This document shows, piece after piece, positions 23,560 through 64,000 of a stretch of DNA of 64,000 nucleotides. The DNA comes from Proteles cristata cristata (Eukaryota; Chordata; Mammalia; Carnivora; Hyaenidae), in the NCBI GenBank assembly GCA_017311185.1, contig JAESUZ010002877.1:673001-737000 (forward strand). The letters are read 5' to 3'. The stretch's first letter is position 1. Each line of letters opens with the position of its first letter. Under the pieces are notes generated by a model, which was not told the DNA's origin, did no database searches, and worked only from the letters and a program-made list of their open reading frames with translations. The position numbers and the translations under genes are program-made.

Positions 23560-23795
23560 TGTGTAGTTTTAAATTTTCCAGTGCCACATAAGGAATAGGT
23601 AAGATTAGTTTTAATGTATTTAATATATCTAGAATAGGATTTCAACATGTAGTCAATAGAAAAATGATTAATGAATATTTTGCTTTCATCCCCCCCATAG
23701 AAAGCCTTTGAAACCCACTGTGCATTTTACAGCTATAGCACATCTCCGTTCAGGCTAGCCACAATTCGGGTGTCAATGGCTGCATGCAGCTAGAG
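23560..23795 (+). mobile_element. hAT-type (MER1-group) DNA transposon fossil
   Basis: Resembles the known element reading AAATTTTCYAGTRGCCACAT ... TTTCAACATGTARTCAATA ... TACAGCACATCTCCGTTCRG ... CTAGCCACA. Exact subfamily not recalled. Confidence 0.55.
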
Positions 23796-24225
23796 TCCAC
23801 CAACCTGGAAAGTGAAGGTATAGAGTCTGCTTGGCACTTTGGTAGATTCTTTCATCTTTACTGTGATCCTATGGCCCCAGGGAGCTGCCATTAACAACTA
23901 GGAGTCTGCTATACAGCATTCTATTTACTTGTTAAAATAAAACCTGGAAATCTTTTTTTTTTTTTTTTAACCAAAAGCACTTTAAAATCAGTTACACCTA
24001 TAGAATGTTCAGTATTTCTGGACTTACAAATATTCGAAGGCCAGATGTTTAGTTTCATTTATATCCAGTGTAATGAACTGAGCTTGAGTATTTCTGTTCT
24101 GTATTCTCTAAGAGAACAGGACATTTGTTAAACTTCTATCTACGCAGTATAACTAGAACAACTCACAATATCCGGTAACCAGGCTATAGAAAATGATCAT
24201 TCCTCCCAGCAAAGATGGCAGAAAA

Positions 24226-24418
24226 GTATTTTTTTTAAGTTTATTTTTGAGAGAGAGCACGAGCAAGGGAAGGACAGAGAGAGGAAGAGAGAATCCCAAG
24301 CAGGCCCCACACTGTTGGTGCAAAGTCTGACACAGGGCTCAAACCTACAAACTGAGATCATGACCTGAGCCAAAGCCAAGAGTCGGATGCTTAACCAACC
24401 AAGCCACCCAGGGGCCCC
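24226..24418 (-). mobile_element. CAN-SINE (antisense)
   Basis: TTTTTTTAAGTTTATTTTTG tail to head AAGCCACCCAGGGGCCCC. Duplication not clear. Confidence 0.88.
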
Positions 24419-24769
24419 CAGGAAAACAAGTTTTTAAGCTTTGGCTGAAACCTATTCACTTTTTATTTTAAGTAATTGTTTTTTCTGTTCCTTTAACCAA
24501 AAAATAAAAATAAAAACTAAAAAAAACCCACCAAAAACATTAAACATTCTGTTTAATGTGCTGAGCTAAGTTCTGGAGTAAACTCAAATAAGAAACAATA
24601 CCCATCCTCGAAGTGCCTAATAATAGTAGAAGGTAAATGGAGTGACATCTATCCAGAATGATCTCCCTACTTTGTTAACCCATCACTGACTTAACATTTT
24701 GGATATTCCTTCAGGAAGCCTTCACTTAACCCAGAAAGTTTTGCTTGGAAAGAGGTCTCTCTTCAATTC

Positions 24770-25200
24770 CTTTCCGGAAGCTTGTGATTACTATAGCACT
24801 TATAATTGCATGGTTATTTGTTATATGGACTGTAAGCTCCATGAGAGTAGGAACCATGTTTTGTTTTCTGTTGTAACTCAGCACCTGGCACAAAGGGGTA
24901 CTCAGTATTTGTTGAATGAATTAATTGGAAAATTTAAAAATATTTATAATCTGGCATCTTGGAATGAAGCCTTCAAAATAAAATATGACAGGAGTTATCA
25001 GTCAGGCTTGCATTCAGGTTTAAAAAATGTTCTATACATTTGGAGATAATAACGACCTGATATTCATTCATCAAATACATTTTAAGCCTAGAATATCAGC
25101 CACTTTTCTAGGTGCTGATAAATAGCTGTAAACGAGTACAAAGTCCAGGCTCTTGTAGAGCTAACATTCTAATGAATGGAGAGAGACAATAAAGTAAACA
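24770..25200 (+). mobile_element. L2-type fragments
   Basis: GGACTGTAAGCTCCATGAGA ... CAGCACCTGGCACAAAG ... TATTTGTTGAATGAATTA, then TATTCATTCATCAAATAC ... TAGAGCTAACATTCTAATG. Typical ancient L2 3' sequence. Confidence 0.6.
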
Positions 25201-25455
25201 TAACAAGACCTCAATATTGTACAGATAAGCATTGCAAAGAAGTGATGTAATCTACTGAGGGAGCTGTGTAACTTTGGATTGCTTTGGATATGAAAGAGGC
25301 TTAATGTACAAGTATGGTATAAGCAGACCATCATTACGAAGACTAGTATACTAAAGGAAGTATTGGATCTAGATTAAGGGAGACAGAAGTCTCCATGTAC
25401 TCTCATTCAGACCCAAAATGGAATGTTAGGCAGAGGGTAGGATATCGTACAGTGC

Positions 25456-25668
25456 AGGCATCTGGGTGGCTCAGTTTGTTAAGTGTCCAACTCTTGGCTT
25501 TGGCTCAGGTCATGATTTCACTTTCATGGATTCGAGCCCTGCATTGGGTTCTGCGCTGACAGTGCAGAGCTGTCTTGGGATTTTCTCTCTCTCTCTCTCT
25601 CTGCCCTTCCCCACTCGCACGCTTAAGCACCCTCTCTCTTAACATACATACACACATACATAAATGAA
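25456..25668 (+). mobile_element. CAN-SINE
   Basis: Head GCATCTGGGTGGCTCAG, CT tract, degenerate CATACACACATACATAAATG tail. Confidence 0.88.
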
Positions 25669-25689
25669 AGGGACATTGATGACCTCTAG

Positions 25690-26300
25690 AGAGGTCTGAG
25701 GAGTGTGAACTCCTCCTTCACAACTCCCCTACCCCATTTTGCCAATTCTCTTCATCCTCTCCTTGCTATCACTATCCACCTCATCAAATATCAGGAAGTG
25801 AATCTCTTCCACTCAAATTTACCTCATCAATCACATCCCAACTAATCACAAAGTTCTAAATGTTCCTCAGATGGATTTCTCAAATCTGGAACTCCTCTCC
25901 ACTCACACTGAGAAATATTTCAGTGCCTTTTCTTTTCTTAGACTATTAAATTGCCTCCTAACTGATCTCCCTGCCTCCAGTCTTTGTTCTCCACATTGTC
26001 ATCAGAGTTACTTGTAAAATAGGTCTTTGGTCTTATTTAAGGTGACTGTATTACAGTTTACTGTCCGGGCTGGGCACTTAAGCAAAATAAAGCTCTATTA
26101 GTTATGCGGGTTGTGGGGGGGTGTGCAGAAAGCTTTGGGACTTAGGCAGCAAACTAGGATATATGGTCACTAATCATATACTCACTCCCCTGCTTTAAAA
26201 TGTATAACTTTTCATTGCCCACAGGAAAGCCAAAGCCAACAGTTGAGGCCCGTCTTCTCTTGCTTCTACCACACATACACCCTGGCCTCCAGCCATGACA
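25690..26300 (+). mobile_element. L2 LINE fragment
   Basis: CTGCCTCCAGTCTTTGTTC, CACTCCCCTGCTTTAAAAT and GGCCTCCAGCCATGAC occur in L2 order. Confidence 0.6.
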
Positions 26301-26334
26301 CCCCAAACATTGTGCTCTCTGAAAGATGTGGCTC

Positions 26335-26510
26335 CAGATTGCTGGGTTTGACTCTTGGCTCCCCTTAACTAGCTAGTTAACTAGTGTAACAATGAGCAGG
26401 TTAATTAACCTTGGTATCTCAGTTCCTTCTTTAGAATAAGAATAATATAAGGATTCAGTGGGATGACAAAAGGAAAGAAAACCTTTAACATAGTGTCAGG
26501 AACATAACTA
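26335..26510 (+). mobile_element. MIR fragment
   Basis: GCTCCAGATTGCTGGGTTTG start, then AATAAGAATAATATAAGGAT and TAGTGTCAGGAACATA in MIR order. Approximate. Confidence 0.55.
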
Positions 26511-27217
26511 ATAGTTAACTTGTCTCTGTGAGGTAGGTCATATTCCTACAGCTTTACAGATTTTTAAAAACTCTGAAAACGTAAAGTTGCCCACAGTCGA
26601 TAACTGTTGGAACATATTTTTTCACTGTTATTACAATTCTCCTAGTGGCTTAAGGGGTAAGGAGCATCTTATTGTAGATTTCCCACCCTCGAGTACAGTG
26701 ACACCTAGTGCTCAAAGAACGCTGCGTGAGATCAGACGGTGACAGATTTGGAAAGACACACGTAAGGAGAATGTTAAATCTGGAAAAAAGAGTGTCAGGA
26801 GAGTTGACGAGATATTTTGGAGTTGTGTACAACAGGGAGGACCTTGGGTGGGTCTGGGAGAAATAACTGAGCCCACCAACTGAGATGACAGGCAGTAACT
26901 ATTTCCGCTTACTATAGTATCTTTAATATCACCCTAAACAAAGAGCACTGTCCAACGTGGAATCACTTGCCCTTGAGATAGGCCTGGCGCCAAGATGTGA
27001 CGAGGCGACCTCCGGACCTCGAAGCTGTCTGGGGACCTGGCCAGGGATCGGAGGACCGGTCTACAGACCCGTCGGTGATCCCCTGCCGCGGCCGGAGCCC
27101 TTCGGTCCCACGGCGTCCCCAGCAGCGCTGGCCAAGCCCGGCCGCCTAGGAGAGAGGGAAGCCGAGGCCGCCGCGCTAAGCAAGTGGGCCAGCGCAGGCG
27201 GAGGAAAGCCCGCCGGG

Positions 27218-27243
27218 CCGGAAGCACCCGGAACTGTTTCCGG
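27218..27243 (+). promoter_or_regulatory. ETS-type motif cluster (three GGAA cores)
   Basis: CCGGAAG at 27218-27224, CCGGAA at 27228-27233 and the reverse core TTTCCGG at 27237-27243, within 26 bp and about 140 bp before the NEK9 ATG. This arrangement is typical of ELK/GABP-driven CpG promoters. Binding is inferred. Confidence 0.5.
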
Positions 27244-27264
27244 GTCAGGGGGGAAGGAGCCACC

Positions 27265-27315
27265 ATGGAGTTTCGCGGGGTTGCGGGGCTGACGGAGCCG
27301 CTGGCCGGCGTCTGA
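27265..27315 (+). CDS. candidate NEK9 upstream ORF (16 codons)
   Basis: ATG in a perfect Kozak context (GCCACCATGG) opens a 16-codon frame, MEFRGVAGLTEPLAGV, ending at TGA 27313-27315. That is 66 nt before the NEK9 ATG and in the same frame but separated by the stop. It matters only if transcription starts upstream of 27265, which sequence alone does not show. Confidence 0.35.
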   Translation: MEFRGVAGLTEPLAGV

Positions 27316-63550
<36,235 letters not shown>

Positions 63551-64000
63551 TCTCCTGAGCCTGTACGGCCTCCAGGAAACTGGGATCCAAAGAACTTCAC
63601 AGCACACTTACTGAATGCAGAGAGCGCTTTCCTGGCTTTGTTCACTTGCAGACAAGGAGTGCAAGGCAGAGGCTCTGAAGCACTTTCCGTGTACACTTGG
63701 AGAGTGGCATTGCCTTAGATAGGATCTAGGAGTGGTTTTGTTTGGAGAATGGAAAGGCCCTGTGGCCCTGGCTTTGTCCTCAGTGACTGCCATAGCAGCA
63801 GCAGCTCTGTACCTCATCTGGTGATCCCACCTATGAAGAGGAGACACAATGCTCACCTTAATTTTGCTGGTAGCAGCTTATATCTCATTTATCATTTCAC
63901 CATTACTTGGAAGCTGCCTTGGGAATTCAACACCAGGCATTGCACCTCTGGGTGGAGGAGGGAACAGTGTAAAACTCGAGTGGGCTGAAAGCAGGTGGGG
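63551..64000 (+). other. NEK9: NEK9 3' UTR (5' part)
   Basis: Sequence after the TAG stop to the window edge, repeat-free. No AATAAA poly(A) signal is seen, so the UTR continues beyond the window. Confidence 0.85.

Larger units (their letters stand above)
21100..26984. other. intergenic region between TMED10 and NEK9
   Basis: No exon or convincing ORF on either strand. Contents: unassigned sequence 21100-23200, SINEs (23238-23439, 24226-24418 on -; 25456-25668 on +), a hAT-type fossil (about 23560-23795), L2 pieces (about 24770-25200 and 25690-26300) and a MIR (about 26335-26510). The NEK9 CpG island starts near 26985. Confidence 0.8.

Overview
This is nuclear DNA of a carnivoran mammal, almost certainly a felid. 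Two genes have mammalian exon-intron structure with GT-AG introns. The window also holds at least 56 copies of the tRNA-Lys-like CAN-SINE (SINEC) family in its feliform form, with a head close to GGGGCGCCTGGGTGGCTCAG. The caniform (dog-type) consensus differs in the middle of the element.

Layout: 1-19455 is the 3' part of TMED10 (p24delta1/p23, a cargo receptor of early secretory traffic) on the + strand. Exon 1 lies off the left edge; exons 2-5 (residues 76-219) are complete and end in the FF and KKLIE tail signals. 19456 to about 20080 is probable TMED10 3' UTR. About 20100-26980 is intergenic and holds an old L1 (itself hit by a SINE), an L2, a hAT-type DNA transposon fossil and SINEs. About 26985-27740 is the CpG-island promoter of NEK9 (NIMA-related kinase 9, Nercc1). 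All 22 NEK9 coding exons run on the + strand from ATG 27382 to TAG 63550 and join into one open frame of 976 residues. The proximal 3' UTR fills the window to 64000. TMED10 followed by NEK9 in the same direction agrees with the human chromosome 14q24 order as I remember it.

The genes are neighbours but not functionally coupled: TMED10 acts in COPI/COPII vesicles, and NEK9 acts in mitotic spindle and centrosome control upstream of NEK6/NEK7. No undescribed multi-gene system is visible.

The most notable points are these. In the predicted NEK9, the exon 20/21 junction lacks the Ser-Ser-Pro site that in human NEK9 is phosphorylated by CDK1 and docks PLK1. A SINE in NEK9 intron 5 has grown a roughly 670-bp G/A minisatellite between one intact pair of target duplications. 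At least 11 copies belong to one young SINE subfamily. SINEs have repeatedly landed at the same short target sites. A SINE carries an extra hairpin segment inside its target duplications. A perfect-Kozak upstream ORF precedes the NEK9 start. Human-cat comparisons use human protein sequences from memory and need an alignment.
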